Positions 9,121-22,200 of a stretch of 64,000 bases of DNA are shown here, one piece after another. The stretch comes from Metridium senile (Eukaryota; Cnidaria; Anthozoa; Actiniaria; Metridiidae): NCBI GenBank assembly GCA_949775045.1, contig OX459103.1, forward strand, positions 2,493,501-2,557,500, written 5' to 3'. A program made the translations under genes and the position numbers. Within the stretch, counting starts at the first letter, position 1, and the number at the start of each line of letters is the position of its first letter. Below the pieces are notes generated by a model. That model searched no databases. It was not told the origin of the DNA and worked only from the letters and a program-made list of their open reading frames with translations.

Positions 9121-12100
9121 TTGGGCTATACGTTTCTTTCGGGCTATACGTTTCTTTCGGGCTATACGTTTCTTTCGGGCTACGTTTCTTTCGGGCTATA
9201 CGTTTCTTTCGGGTTACGTTTCTTTCGGGCTATACGTTTCTTTCGGGCTATACGTTTCTTTCGGGCTATACGTTTCTTTTGGGTTACGTTTCTTTCGGGC
9301 TATACGTTTCTTTCGGGCTATACGTTTCTTTCGGGTTACGTTTCTTTCGGGCTATACGTTTCTTTCGGGCTATACGTTTCTTTCGGGTTACGTTTCTTTC
9401 GGGCTATACGTTTCTTTCGGGCTATACGTTTCTTTCGGGCTATACGTTTCTTTCGGGTTACGTTTCTTTCGGGCTATACGTTTCTTTCGGGCTATACGTT
9501 TCTTTCGGGCTATACGTTTCTTTCGGGCTATACGTTTCTTTCGGGCTACGTTTCTTTCGGGCTATACGTTTCTTTCGGGTTACGTTTCTTTCGGGCTATA
9601 CGTTTCTTTCGGGCTGTACGTTTCTTTCGGGTTACGTTTCTTTCGGGCTATACGTTTCTTTCGGGCTATACGTTTCTTTCGGGCTATACGTTTCTTTCGG
9701 GCTAAGTTTCTTTCGGGCTATACGTTTCTTTCGGGCTATACGTTTCTTTCGGGCTACGTTTCTTTCGGGCTATACGTTTCTTTCGGGCGACGTTTCTTTC
9801 GGGCTATACGTTTCTCTCGGGCTACGTTTCTTTTGGGCTACGTTTCTTTCGGGATATACGTTTCTTTCGGGCTATACGTTTCTTTCGGGCTACGTTTCTT
9901 TCGGGCTATACGTTTCTTTCGGGTTACGTTTCTTTCGGGCTACGTTTCTTTCGGGCTATACGTTTCTTTCGGGCTATACGTTTCTTTCGGGCTATACGTT
10001 TCTTTCGGGCTACGTTTCTTTCGGGCTATACGTTTCTCTCGGGCTACGTTTCTTTCGGGCTACGTTTCTTTTGGGCTATACGTTTCTTTCGGGCTATACG
10101 TTTCTTTCGGGCTATACGTTTCTTTCGGGCTACGTTTCTTTCGGGCTATACGTTTCTTTCGGGTTACGTTTCTTTCGGGCTATACGTTTCTTTCGGGCTG
10201 TACGTTTCTTTCGGGTTACGTTTCTTTCGGGCTATACGTTTCTTTCGGGCTATACGTTTCTTTCGGGCTATACGTTTCTTTCGGGCTAAGTTTCTTTCGG
10301 GCTATACGTTTCTTTCGGGCTATACGTTTCTTTCGGGCTACGTTTCTTTCGGGCTACGTTTCTCTCGGGCTACGTTTCTTTCGGGCTACGTTTCTTTCGG
10401 GCTATACGTTTCTTTCGGGTTACGTTTCTTTCGGGCTATACGTTTCTTTCGGGCTATACGTTTCTTTCGGGTTACGTTTCTTTCGGGCTATACGTTTCTT
10501 TGGGCTATACGTTTCTTTCGGGCTATACGTTTCTTTCGGGCTATACGTTTCTTTCGGGCTACGTTTCTTTCGGGCTATACGTTTCTTTCGGGTTACGTTT
10601 CTTTCGGGCTATACGTTTCTTTCGGGCTATACGTTTCTTTCGGGCTATACGTTTCTTTTGGGTTACGTTTCTTTCGGGCTATACGTTTCTTTCGGGCTAT
10701 ACGTTTCTTTCGGGTTACGTTTCTTTCGGGCTATACGTTTCTTTCGGGCTATACGTTTCTTTCGGGTTACGTTTCTTTCGGGCTATACGTTTCTTTCGGG
10801 CTATACGTTTCTTTCGGGCTATACGTTTCTTTCGGGTTACGTTTCTTTCGGGCTATACGTTTCTTTCGGGCTATACGTTTCTTTCGGGCTATACGTTTCT
10901 TTCGGGCTATACGTTTCTTTCGGGCTACGTTTCTTTCGGGCTATACGTTTCTTTCGGGTTACGTTTCTTTCGGGCTATACGTTTCTTTCGGGCTGTACGT
11001 TTCTTTCGGGTTACGTTTCTTTCGGGCTATACGTTTCTTTCGGGCTATACGTTTCTTTCGGGCTATACGTTTCTTTCGGGCTAAGTTTCTTTCGGGCTAT
11101 ACGTTTCTTTCGGGCTATACGTTTCTTTCGGGCTACGTTTCTTTCGGGCTATACGTTTCTTTCGGGCGACGTTTCTTTCGGGCTATACGTTTCTCTCGGG
11201 CTACGTTTCTTTTGGGCTACGTTTCTTTCGGGATATACGTTTCTTTCGGGCTATACGTTTCTTTCGGGCTACGTTTCTTTCGGGCTATACGTTTCTTTCG
11301 GGTTACGTTTCTTTCGGGCTATACGTTTCTTTCGGGCTATACGTTTCTTTCGGATTACGTTTCTTTCGGGCTATAAGTTTCTTTCGGGCTACGTTTCTTT
11401 CGGGCTATACGTTTCTTTCGGGCTATACGTTTCTTTCGGGCTAAGTTTCTTTCGGGCTATACGTTTCTTTCGGGCTATACGTTTCTTTCGGGCTACGTTT
11501 CTTTCGGGCTATACGTTTCTTTCGGGCTACGTTTCTTTCGGGATATACGTTTCTTTCGGGCTATACGTTTCTTTCGGGCTACGTTTCTCTCGGGCTACGT
11601 TTCTTTCGGGCTACGTTTCTTTCGGGCTATACGTTTCTTTCGGGTTACGTTTCTTTCGGGCTATACGTTTCTTTCGGGCTATACGTTTCTTTCGGGTTAC
11701 GTTTCTTTCGGGCTATACGTTTCTTTGGGCTATACGTTTCTTTCGGGCTATACGTTTCTTTCGGGCTATACGTTTCTTTCGGGCTACGTTTCTTTCGGGC
11801 TATACGTTTCTTTCGGGTTACGTTTCTTTCGGGCTATACGTTTCTTTCGGGCTATACGTTTCTTTCGGGCTATACGTTTCTTTTGGGTTACGTTTCTTTC
11901 GGGCTATACGTTTCTTTCGGGCTATACGTTTCTTTCGGGTTACGTTTCTTTCGGGCTATACGTTTCTTTCGGGCTATACGTTTCTTTCGGGTTACGTTTC
12001 TTTCGGGCTATACGTTTCTTTCGGGCTATACGTTTCTTTCGGGCTATACGTTTCTTTCGGGTTACGTTTCTTTCGGGCTATACGTTTCTTTCGGGCTATA

Positions 12101-14328
12101 CGTTTCTTTCGGGCTATACGTTTCTTTCGGGCTATACGTTTCTTTCGGGCTACGTTTCTTTCGGGCTATACGTTTCTTTCGGGTTACGTTTCTTTCGGGC
12201 TATACGTTTCTTTCGGGCTGTACGTTTCTTTCGGGTTACGTTTCTTTCGGGCTATACGTTTCTTTCGGGCTATACGTTTCTTTCGGGCTATACGTTTCTT
12301 TCGGGCTAAGTTTCTTTCGGGCTATACGTTTCTTTCGGGCTATACGTTTCTTTCGGGCTACGTTTCTTTCGGGCTATACGTTTCTTTCGGGCGACGTTTC
12401 TTTCGGGCTATACGTTTCTCTCGGGCTACGTTTCTTTTGGGCTACGTTTCTTTCGGGATATACGTTTCTTTCGGGCTATACGTTTCTTTCGGGCTACGTT
12501 TCTTTCGGGCTATACGTTTCTTTCGGGTTACGTTTCTTTCGGGCTACGTTTCTTTCGGGCTATACGTTTCTTTCGGGCTATACGTTTCTTTCGGGCTATA
12601 CGTTTCTTTCGGGCTACGTTTCTTTCGGGCTATACGTTTCTCTCGGGCTACGTTTCTTTCGGGCTACGTTTCTTTTGGGCTATACGTTTCTTTCGGGCTA
12701 TACGTTTCTTTCGGGCTATACGTTTCTTTCGGGCTACGTTTCTTTCGGGCTATACGTTTCTTTCGGGTTACGTTTCTTTCGGGCTATACGTTTCTTTCGG
12801 GCTGTACGTTTCTTTCGGGTTACGTTTCTTTCGGGCTATACGTTTCTTTCGGGCTATACGTTTCTTTCGGGCTATACGTTTCTTTCGGGCTAAGTTTCTT
12901 TCGGGCTATACGTTTCTTTCGGGCTATACGTTTCTTTCGGGCTACGTTTCTTTCGGGCTACGTTTCTCTCGGGCTACGTTTCTTTCGGGCTACGTTTCTT
13001 TCGGGCTATACGTTTCTTTCGGGTTACGTTTCTTTCGGGCTATACGTTTCTTTCGGGCTATACGTTTCTTTCGGGTTACGTTTCTTTCGGGCTATACGTT
13101 TCTTTGGGCTATACGTTTCTTTCGGGCTATACGTTTCTTTCGGGCTATACGTTTCTTTCGGGCTACGTTTCTTTCGGGCTATACGTTTCTTTCGGGTTAC
13201 GTTTCTTTCGGGCTATACGTTTCTTTCGGGCTATACGTTTCTTTCGGGCTATACGTTTCTTTTGGGTTACGTTTCTTTCGGGCTATACGTTTCTTTCGGG
13301 CTATACGTTTCTTTCGGGTTACGTTTCTTTCGGGCTATACGTTTCTTTCGGGCTATACGTTTCTTTCGGGTTACGTTTCTTTCGGGCTATACGTTTCTTT
13401 CGGGCTATACGTTTCTTTCGGGCTATACGTTTCTTTCGGGTTACGTTTCTTTCGGGCTATACGTTTCTTTCGGGCTATACGTTTCTTTCGGGCTATACGT
13501 TTCTTTCGGGCTATACGTTTCTTTCGGGCTACGTTTCTTTCGGGCTATACGTTTCTTTCGGGTTACGTTTCTTTCGGGCTATACGTTTCTTTCGGGCTGT
13601 ACGTTTCTTTCGGGTTACGTTTCTTTCGGGCTATACGTTTCTTTCGGGCTATACGTTTCTTTCGGGCTATACGTTTCTTTCGGGCTAAGTTTCTTTCGGG
13701 CTATACGTTTCTTTCGGGCTATACGTTTCTTTCGGGCTACGTTTCTTTCGGGCTATACGTTTCTTTCGGGCGACGTTTCTTTCGGGCTATACGTTTCTCT
13801 CGGGCTACGTTTCTTTTGGGCTACGTTTCTTTCGGGATATACGTTTCTTTCGGGCTATACGTTTCTTTCGGGCTACGTTTCTTTCGGGCTATACGTTTCT
13901 TTCGGGTTACGTTTCTTTCGGGCTATACGTTTCTTTCGGGCTATACGTTTCTTTCGGATTACGTTTCTTTCGGGCTATAAGTTTCTTTCGGGCTACGTTT
14001 CTTTCGGGCTATACGTTTCTTTCGGGCTATACGTTTCTTTCGGGCTAAGTTTCTTTCGGGCTATACGTTTCTTTCGGGCTATACGTTTCTTTCGGGCTAC
14101 GTTTCTTTCGGGCTATACGTTTCTTTCGGGCTACGTTTCTTTCGGGATATACGTTTCTTTCGGGCTATACGTTTCTTTCGGGCTACGTTTCTTTCGGGCT
14201 ATACGTTTCTTTCGGGTTACGTTTCTTTCGGGCTATACGTTTCTTTCGGGCTATACGTTTCTTTCGGTTTACGTTTCTTTCGGGCTATACGTTTCTTTCG
14301 GGCTATACGTTTCTTTCGGGTTACGTTT
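9121..14328 (+). repeat. Two tandem copies of a 2,604-bp satellite block
   Basis: Rare variants recur at 2,604 bp: the one-base deletion CTTTGGGCTA, CTAAG at 9702/12306, 10286/12890, 11081/13685 and 11441/14045, and CTATAAG at 11371/13975. The GGCGACG variant at 9788, 11167, 12392 and 13771 shows that each 2,604-bp block is itself two related halves, 1,379 and 1,225 bp. Forward frames in the two copies translate identically over hundreds of codons, so the duplication is recent or gene-converted. Confidence 0.85.
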
Positions 14329-15422
14329 CTTTCGGGCTATACGTTTCTTTCGGGCTATACGTTTCTTTCGGGCTACGTTTCTTTCGGGCTATACGTTTCT
14401 TTCGGGCTATACGTTTCTTTCGGGCTATACGTTTCTTTCGGGCTACGTTTCTTTCGGGCTATACGTTTCTCTCGGGCTACGTTTCTTTCGGGCTACGTTT
14501 CTTTTGGGCTATACGTTTCTTTCGGGCTATACGTTTCTTTCGGGCTATACGTTTCTTTCGGGCTACGTTTCTTTCGGGCTATACGTTTCTTTCGGGTTAC
14601 GTTTCTTTCGGGCTATACGTTTCTTTCGGGCTGTACGTTTCTTTCGGGTTACGTTTCTTTCGGGCTATACGTTTCTTTCGGGCTATACGTTTCTTTCGGG
14701 CTATACGTTTCTTTCGGGCTAAGTTTCTTTCGGGCTATACGTTTCTTTCGGGCTATACGTTTCTTTCGGGCTACGTTTCTTTCGGACTATACGTTTCTTT
14801 CGGGCTACGTTTCTTTCGGGCTATACGTTTCTCTCGGGCTACGTTTCTTTCGGGCTACGTTTCTTTCGGGATATACGTTTCTTTCGGGCTATACGTTTCT
14901 TTCGGGCTACGTTTCTTTCGGGCTATACGTTTCTTTCGGGTTACGTTTCTTTCGGGCTATACGTTTCTTTCGGGCTATACGTTTCTTTCGGGCTACGTTT
15001 CTTTCGGGCTATACGTTTCTTTCGGGCTATACGTTTCTTTCGGGTTACGTTTCTTTCGGGCTATACGTTTCTTTCGGGCTATACGTTTCTTTCGGGCTAC
15101 GTTTCTTTCGGGCTATACGTTTCTTTCGGGCTATACGTTTCTTTCGGGCTACGTTTCTTTCGGGCTACGTTTCTTTCGGGCTATACGTTTCTCTCGGGCT
15201 ACGTTTCTTTCGGGCTATACGTTTCTTTCGGGATATACGTTTCTTTCGGGCTATACGTTTCTTTCGGGCTATACGTTTCTTTCGGGCTATACGTTTCTTT
15301 CGGGTTACGTTTCTTTCGGGCTATACGTTTCTTTCGGGTTACGTTTCTTTCGGGCTATACGTTTCTTTCGGGCTATACGTTTCTTTCGGGCTATACGTTT
15401 CTTTCGGGCTATACGTTTCTTT

Positions 15423-18400
15423 CGGATTACGTTTCTTTCGGGCTATACGTTTCTTTCGGGCTACGTTTCTTTCGGGCTATACGTTTCTTTCGGGCTATAC
15501 GTTTCTTTCGGGCTAAGTTTCTTTCGGGCTATACGTTTCTTTCGGGCTATACGTTTCTTTCGGGCTACGTTTCTTTCGGGCTATACGTTTCTTTCGGGCT
15601 ACGTTTCTTTCGGGCTATACGTTTCTCTCGGGCTACGTTTCTTTCGGGCTATACGTTTCTTTCGGGCTATACGTTTCTTTCGGGCTACGTTTCTTTCGGG
15701 CTATACGTTTCTTTCGGGCTATACGTTTCTTTCGGGCTATACGTTTCTTTCGGGCTACGTTTCTTTCGGGCTATACGTTTCTCTCGGGCTACGTTTCTTT
15801 CGGGCTACGTTTCTTTCGGGATATACGTTTCTTTCGGGCTATACGTTTCTTTCGGGCTACGTTTCTTTCGGGCTATACGTTTCTTTCGGGTTACGTTTCT
15901 TTCGGGCTATACGTTTCTTTCGGGCTATACGTTTCTTTCGGGTTACGTTTCTTTCGGGCTATACGTTTCTTTCGGGCTATACGTTTCTTTCGGGTTACGT
16001 TTCTTTCGGGCTATACGTTTCTTTCGGGCTATACGTTTCTTTCGGGCTAAGTTTCTTTCGGGCTATACGTTTCTTTCGGGCTATACGTTTCTTTCGGGCT
16101 ACGTTTCTTTCGGGCTATACGTTTCTTTCGGGCTACGTTTCTTTCGGGCTATACGTTTCTCTCGGGCTACGTTTCTTTCGGGCTATACGTTTCTTTCGGG
16201 CTATACGTTTCTTTCGGGCTACGTTTCTTTCGGGCTATACGTTTCTTTCGGGCTATACGTTTCTTTCGGGCTATACGTTTCTTTCGGGCTACGTTTCTTT
16301 CGGGCTATACGTTTCTCTCGGGCTACGTTTCTTTCGGGCTACGTTTCTTTCGGGATATACGTTTCTTTCGGGCTATACGTTTCTTTCGGGCTACGTTTCT
16401 TTCGGGCTATACGTTTCTTTCGGGTTACGTTTCTTTCGGGCTATACGTTTCTTTCGGGCTATACGTTTCTTTCGGGTTACGTTTCTTTCGGGCTATACGT
16501 TTCTTTCGGGCTATACGTTTCTTTCGGGTTACGTTTCTTTCGGGCTATACGTTTCTTTCGGGCTATACGTTTCTTTCGGGCTATACGTTTCTTTCGGGCT
16601 ACGTTTCTTTCGGGCTATACGTTTCTTTCGGGTTACGTTTCTTTCGGGCTATACGTTTCTTTCGGGCTATACGTTTCTTTCGGGTTACGTTTCTTTCGGG
16701 CTATACGTTTCTTTCGGGCTATACGTTTCTTTCGGGTTACGTTTCTTTCGGGCTATACGTTTCTTTCGGGCTATACGTTTCTTTCGGGCTAAGTTTCTTT
16801 CGGGCTATACGTTTCTTTCGGGCTATACGTTTCTTTCGGGCTACGTTTCTTTCGGGCTATACGTTTCTTTCGGGCTACGTTTCTTTCGGGCTATACGTTT
16901 CTCTCGGGCTACGTTTCTTTCGGGCTATACGTTTCTTTCGGGCTATACGTTTCTTTCGGGCTACGTTTCTTTCGGGCTATACGTTTCTTTCGGGCTATAC
17001 GTTTCTTTCGGGCTATACGTTTCTTTCGGGCTACGTTTCTTTCGGGCTATACGTTTCTCTCGGGCTACGTTTCTTTCGGGCTACGTTTCTTTCGGGATAT
17101 ACGTTTCTTTCGGGCTATACGTTTCTTTCGGGCTACGTTTCTTTCGGGCTATACGTTTCTTTCGGGTTACGTTTCTTTCGGGCTATACGTTTCTTTCGGG
17201 CTATACGTTTCTTTCGGGTTACGTTTCTTTCGGGCTATACGTTTCTTTCGGGCTATACGTTTCTTTCGGGTTACGTTTCTTTCGGGCTATACGTTTCTTT
17301 CGGGCTATACGTTTCTTTCGGGCTATACGTTTCTTTCGGGCTATACGTTTCTTTCGGGTTACGTTTCTTTCGGGCTATACGTTTCTTTCGGGCTATACGT
17401 TTCTTTCGGGCTATACGTTTCTTTCGGGCTATACGTTTCTTTCGGGCTACGTTTCTTTCGGGCTATACGTTTCTTTCGGGTTACGTTTCTTTCGGGCTAT
17501 ACGTTTCTTTCGGGCTATACGTTTCTTTCGGGCTAAGTTTCTTTCGGGCTATACGTTTCTTTCGGGCTATACGTTTCTTTCGGGCTACGTTTCTTTCGGG
17601 CTACGTTTCTCTCGGGCTACGTTTCTTTCGGGCTACGTTTCTTTCGGGCTATACGTTTCTTTCGGGTTACGTTTCTTTCGGGCTATACGTTTCTTTCGGG
17701 CTATACGTTTCTTTCGGGCTATACGTTTCTTTCGGGCTATACGTTTCTTTCGGATTACGTTTCTTTCGGGCTATACGTTTCTTTCGGGCTACGTTTCTTT
17801 CGGGCTATACGTTTCTTTCGGGCTATACGTTTCTTTCGGGCTAAGTTTCTTTCGGGCTATACGTTTCTTTCGGGCTATACGTTTCTTTCGGGCTACGTTT
17901 CTTTCGGGCTATACGTTTCTTTCGGGCTACGTTTCTTTCGGGCTATACGTTTCTCTCGGGCTACGTTTCTTTCGGGCTATACGTTTCTTTCGGGCTATAC
18001 GTTTCTTTCGGGCTACGTTTCTTTCGGGCTATACGTTTCTTTCGGGCTATACGTTTCTTTCGGGCTATACGTTTCTTTCGGGCTACGTTTCTTTCGGGCT
18101 ATACGTTTCTCTCGGGCTACGTTTCTTTCGGGCTACGTTTCTTTCGGGATATACGTTTCTTTCGGGCTATACGTTTCTTTCGGGCTACGTTTCTTTCGGG
18201 CTATACGTTTCTTTCGGGTTACGTTTCTTTCGGGCTATACGTTTCTTTCGGGCTATACGTTTCTTTCGGGTTACGTTTCTTTCGGGCTATACGTTTCTTT
18301 CGGGCTATACGTTTCTTTCGGGTTACGTTTCTTTCGGGCTATACGTTTCTTTCGGGCTATACGTTTCTTTCGGGCTAAGTTTCTTTCGGGCTATACGTTT

Positions 18401-19200
18401 CTTTCGGGCTATACGTTTCTTTCGGGCTACGTTTCTTTCGGGCTATACGTTTCTTTCGGGCTACGTTTCTTTCGGGCTATACGTTTCTCTCGGGCTACGT
18501 TTCTTTCGGGCTATACGTTTCTTTCGGGCTATACGTTTCTTTCGGGCTACGTTTCTTTCGGGCTATACGTTTCTTTCGGGCTATACGTTTCTTTCGGGCT
18601 ATACGTTTCTTTCGGGCTACGTTTCTTTCGGGCTATACGTTTCTCTCGGGCTACGTTTCTTTCGGGCTACGTTTCTTTCGGGATATACGTTTCTTTCGGG
18701 CTATACGTTTCTTTCGGGCTACGTTTCTTTCGGGCTATACGTTTCTTTCGGGTTACGTTTCTTTCGGGCTATACGTTTCTTTCGGGCTATACGTTTCTTT
18801 CGGGTTACGTTTCTTTCGGGCTATACGTTTCTTTCGGGCTATACGTTTCTTTCGGGTTACGTTTCTTTCGGGCTATACGTTTCTTTCGGGCTATACGTTT
18901 CTTTCGGGCTATACGTTTCTTTCGGGCTATACGTTTCTTTCGGGTTACGTTTCTTTCGGGCTATACGTTTCTTTCGGGCTATACGTTTCTTTCGGGCTAT
19001 ACGTTTCTTTCGGGCTATACGTTTCTTTCGGGCTACGTTTCTTTCGGGCTATACGTTTCTTTCGGGTTACGTTTCTTTCGGGCTATACGTTTCTTTCGGG
19101 CTATACGTTTCTTTCGGGCTAAGTTTCTTTCGGGCTATACGTTTCTTTCGGGCTATACGTTTCTTTCGGGCTACGTTTCTTTCGGGCTACGTTTCTCTCG
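15423..19200 (+). repeat. Satellite segment with 2,328-bp duplication
   Basis: TCGGATTACG at 15423/17751 and CTAAG at 15513/17841 and 16047/18375 are each 2,328 bp apart. CTAAG at 16789 and 19119 is 2,330 bp apart, so the copies differ by one TA (an 18/16 swap). This segment ends the territory of the CTAAG variant. Confidence 0.75.
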
Positions 19201-22200
19201 GGCTACGTTTCTTTCGGGCTACGTTTCTTTCGGGCTATACGTTTCTTTCGGGTTACGTTTCTTTCGGGCTATACGTTTCTTTCGGGCTATACGTTTCTTT
19301 CGGGTTACGTTTCTTTCGGGCTATACGTTTCTTTGGGCTATACGTTTCTTTCGGGCTATACGTTTCTTTCGGGCTATACGTTTCTTTCGGGCTACGTTTC
19401 TTTCGGGCTATACGTTTCTTTCGGGTTACGTTTCTTTCGGGCTATACGTTTCTTTCGGGCTATACGTTTCTTTCGGGCTATACGTTTCTTTTGGGTTACG
19501 TTTCTTTCGGGCTATACGTTTCTTTCGGGCTATACGTTTCTTTCGGGCTACGTTTCTTTCGGGCTACGTTTCTTTCGGGCTATACGTTTCTTTCGGGCTA
19601 TACGTTTCTTTCGGGCTACGTTTCTCTCGGGCTACGTTTCTTTCGGGCTACGTTTCTTTCGGGCTATACGTTTCTTTCGGGCTATACGTTTCCTTCGGGC
19701 TATACGTTTCTTTCGGGCTACGTTTCTTTCGGGCTATACGTTTCTTTCGGGTTACGTTTCTTTCGGGCTATACGTTTCTTTCGGGCTGTACGTTTCTTTC
19801 GGGTTACGTTTCTTTCGGGCTATACGTTTCTTTCGGACTATACGTTTCTTTCGGGCTATACGTTTCTTTCGGGCTACGTTTCTTTCGGGCTACGTTTCTT
19901 TCGGGCTATACGTTTCTTTCGGGCTATACGTTTCTTTCGGGCTACGTTTCTTTCGGGCTATACGTTTCTTTCGGGCTATACGTTTCTTTCGAGCTACGTT
20001 TCTTTCGGGCTATACGTTTCTTTCGGGCTATACGTTTCTTTCGGGCTACGTTTCTTTCGGGCTACGTTTCTTTCGGGCTATACGTTTCTTTCGGGCTATA
20101 CGTTTCTTTCGGGCTACGTTTCTCTCGGGCTACGTTTCTTTCGGGCTACGTTTCTTTCGGGCTATACGTTTCTTTCGGGCTATACGTTTCTTTCGGGCTA
20201 TACGTTTCTTTCGGGCTACGTTTCTTTCGGGCTATACGTTTCTTTCGGGTTACGTTTCTTTCGGGCTATACGTTTCTTTCGGATTACGTTTCTTTCGGGC
20301 TATACGTTTCTTTCGGGTTACGTTTCTTTCGGGATATACGTTTCTTTCGGGCTATACGTTTCTTTCGGGCTACGTTTCTTTCGGGCTATACGTTTCTTTC
20401 GGGCTATACGTTTCTTTCGAGCTACGTTTCTTTCGGGCTACGTTTCTTTCGGGCTATACGTTTCTTTCGGGCTATACGTTTCTTTCGGGCTACGTTTCTT
20501 TCGGGCTATACGTTTCTTTCGGGCTATACGTTTCTTTCGGACTATACGTTTCTTTCGGGCTACGTTTCTTTCGGGCTACGTTTTTTTCGGGCTACGTTTC
20601 TTTCGGGCTATACGTTTCTTTCGGGCTACGTTTCTTTCGGGCTACGTTTCTTTCGGGCTATACGTTTCTTTCGGGCTATACGTTTCTTTCGGGCTATACG
20701 TTTCTTTCGGGCTACGTTTCTTTCGGGCTACGTTTCTTTCGGGCTATACGTTTCTTTCGGGCTACGTTTCTTTCGGGCTACGTTTCTTTCGGGCTATACG
20801 TTTCTTTCGGGCTACGTTTCTTTCGGGCTATACGTTTCTTTCGGGCTACGTTTCTTTCGGGCTATACGTTTCTTTCGGGTTACGTTTCTTTCGAGCTATA
20901 CATTTCTTTCGGGCTATACGTTTCTTTCGGGCTACGTTTCTTTCGGGCTACGTTTCTTTCGGGCTACGTTTCTTTCGGGCTATACGTTTCTTTCGGGCTA
21001 TACGTTTCTTTCGGGCTACGTTTCTTTCGGGCTATACGTTTCTTTCGAGCTATACGTTTCTTTCGGGCTATACGTTTCTTTCGGGCTACGTTTCTTTCGG
21101 GCTATACGTTTCTCTCGGGCTACGTTTCTTTCGAGCTACGTTTCTTTCGGGATATACGTTTCTTTCGGGCTATACGTTTCTTTCGGGCTACGTTTCTTTC
21201 GGGCTATACGTTTCTTTCGGGCTACGTTTCTTTCGGGCTATACGTTTCTTTCGTGCTATACGTTTCTTTCGAGCTACGTTTCTTTCGGGCTACGTTTCTT
21301 TCGGGCTATACGTTGCTTTCGGGCTATACGTTTCTTTCGGGCTACGTTTCTTTCGGGCTATACGTTTCTTTCGGGCTATACGTTTCTTTCGGGCTACGTT
21401 TCTTTCGGGCTATACGTTTCTTTCGGGCTACGTTTCTTTCGGGCTGTACGTTTCTTTCGGGTTACGTTTCTTTCGGGCTATACGTTTCTTTCGGGCTATA
21501 CGTTTCTTTCGGGCTATACGTTTCTTTCGGGCTACGTTTCTTTCGGGCTACGTTTCGTTCGGGCTATACGTTTCTTTCGGGTTACGTTTCTTTCGGGCTA
21601 TACGTTTCTTTCGGGCTATACGTTTCTTTCGGGCTATACGTTTCTTTCGGATTACGTTTCTTTCGGGCTATACGTTTCTTTCGGGTTACGTTTCTTTCGG
21701 GTTACGTTTCTTTCGGGTATACGTTTCTTTCGGGCTATACGTTTCTTTCGGGCTATACGTTTCTTTCGGATTACGTTTCTTTCGGGCTATACGTTTCTTT
21801 CGGGTTACGTTTCTTTCGGGCTATACGTTTCTTTCGGGCTATACGTTTCTTTCGGGCTATACGTTTCTTTCGGGCTATACGTTTCTTTCGGGCTATACGT
21901 TTCTTTCGGGCTACGTTTCTTTCGGGCTATGTTTCTTTCGGGCTATACGTTTCTTTCGGGTTACGTTTCTTTTGGGCTACGTTTCTTTCGGGCTATACGT
22001 TTCTTTCGGGCTACGTTTCTTTCGGGCTGTACGTTTCTTTCGGGTTACGTTTCTTTCGGGCTATACGTTTCTTTCGGGCTATACGTTTCTTTCGGGCTAT
22101 ACGTTTCTTTCGGGCTACGTTTCTTTCGGGCTACGTTTCTTTCGGGCTATACGTTTCTTTCGGGTTACGTTTCTTTTGGGCTATACGTTTCTTTCGGGCT

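Noticed and set aside
6572..14722. 2,716-codon forward frame of FGLYVS/SGYTFL/FRAIRF repeats
   Set aside because: It begins at a TTG within satellite, has no unique domain, and the frame identity changes at each 16-bp unit. It follows from the stop-free monomer and is interrupted only where a CTAAG variant happens to fall in frame.
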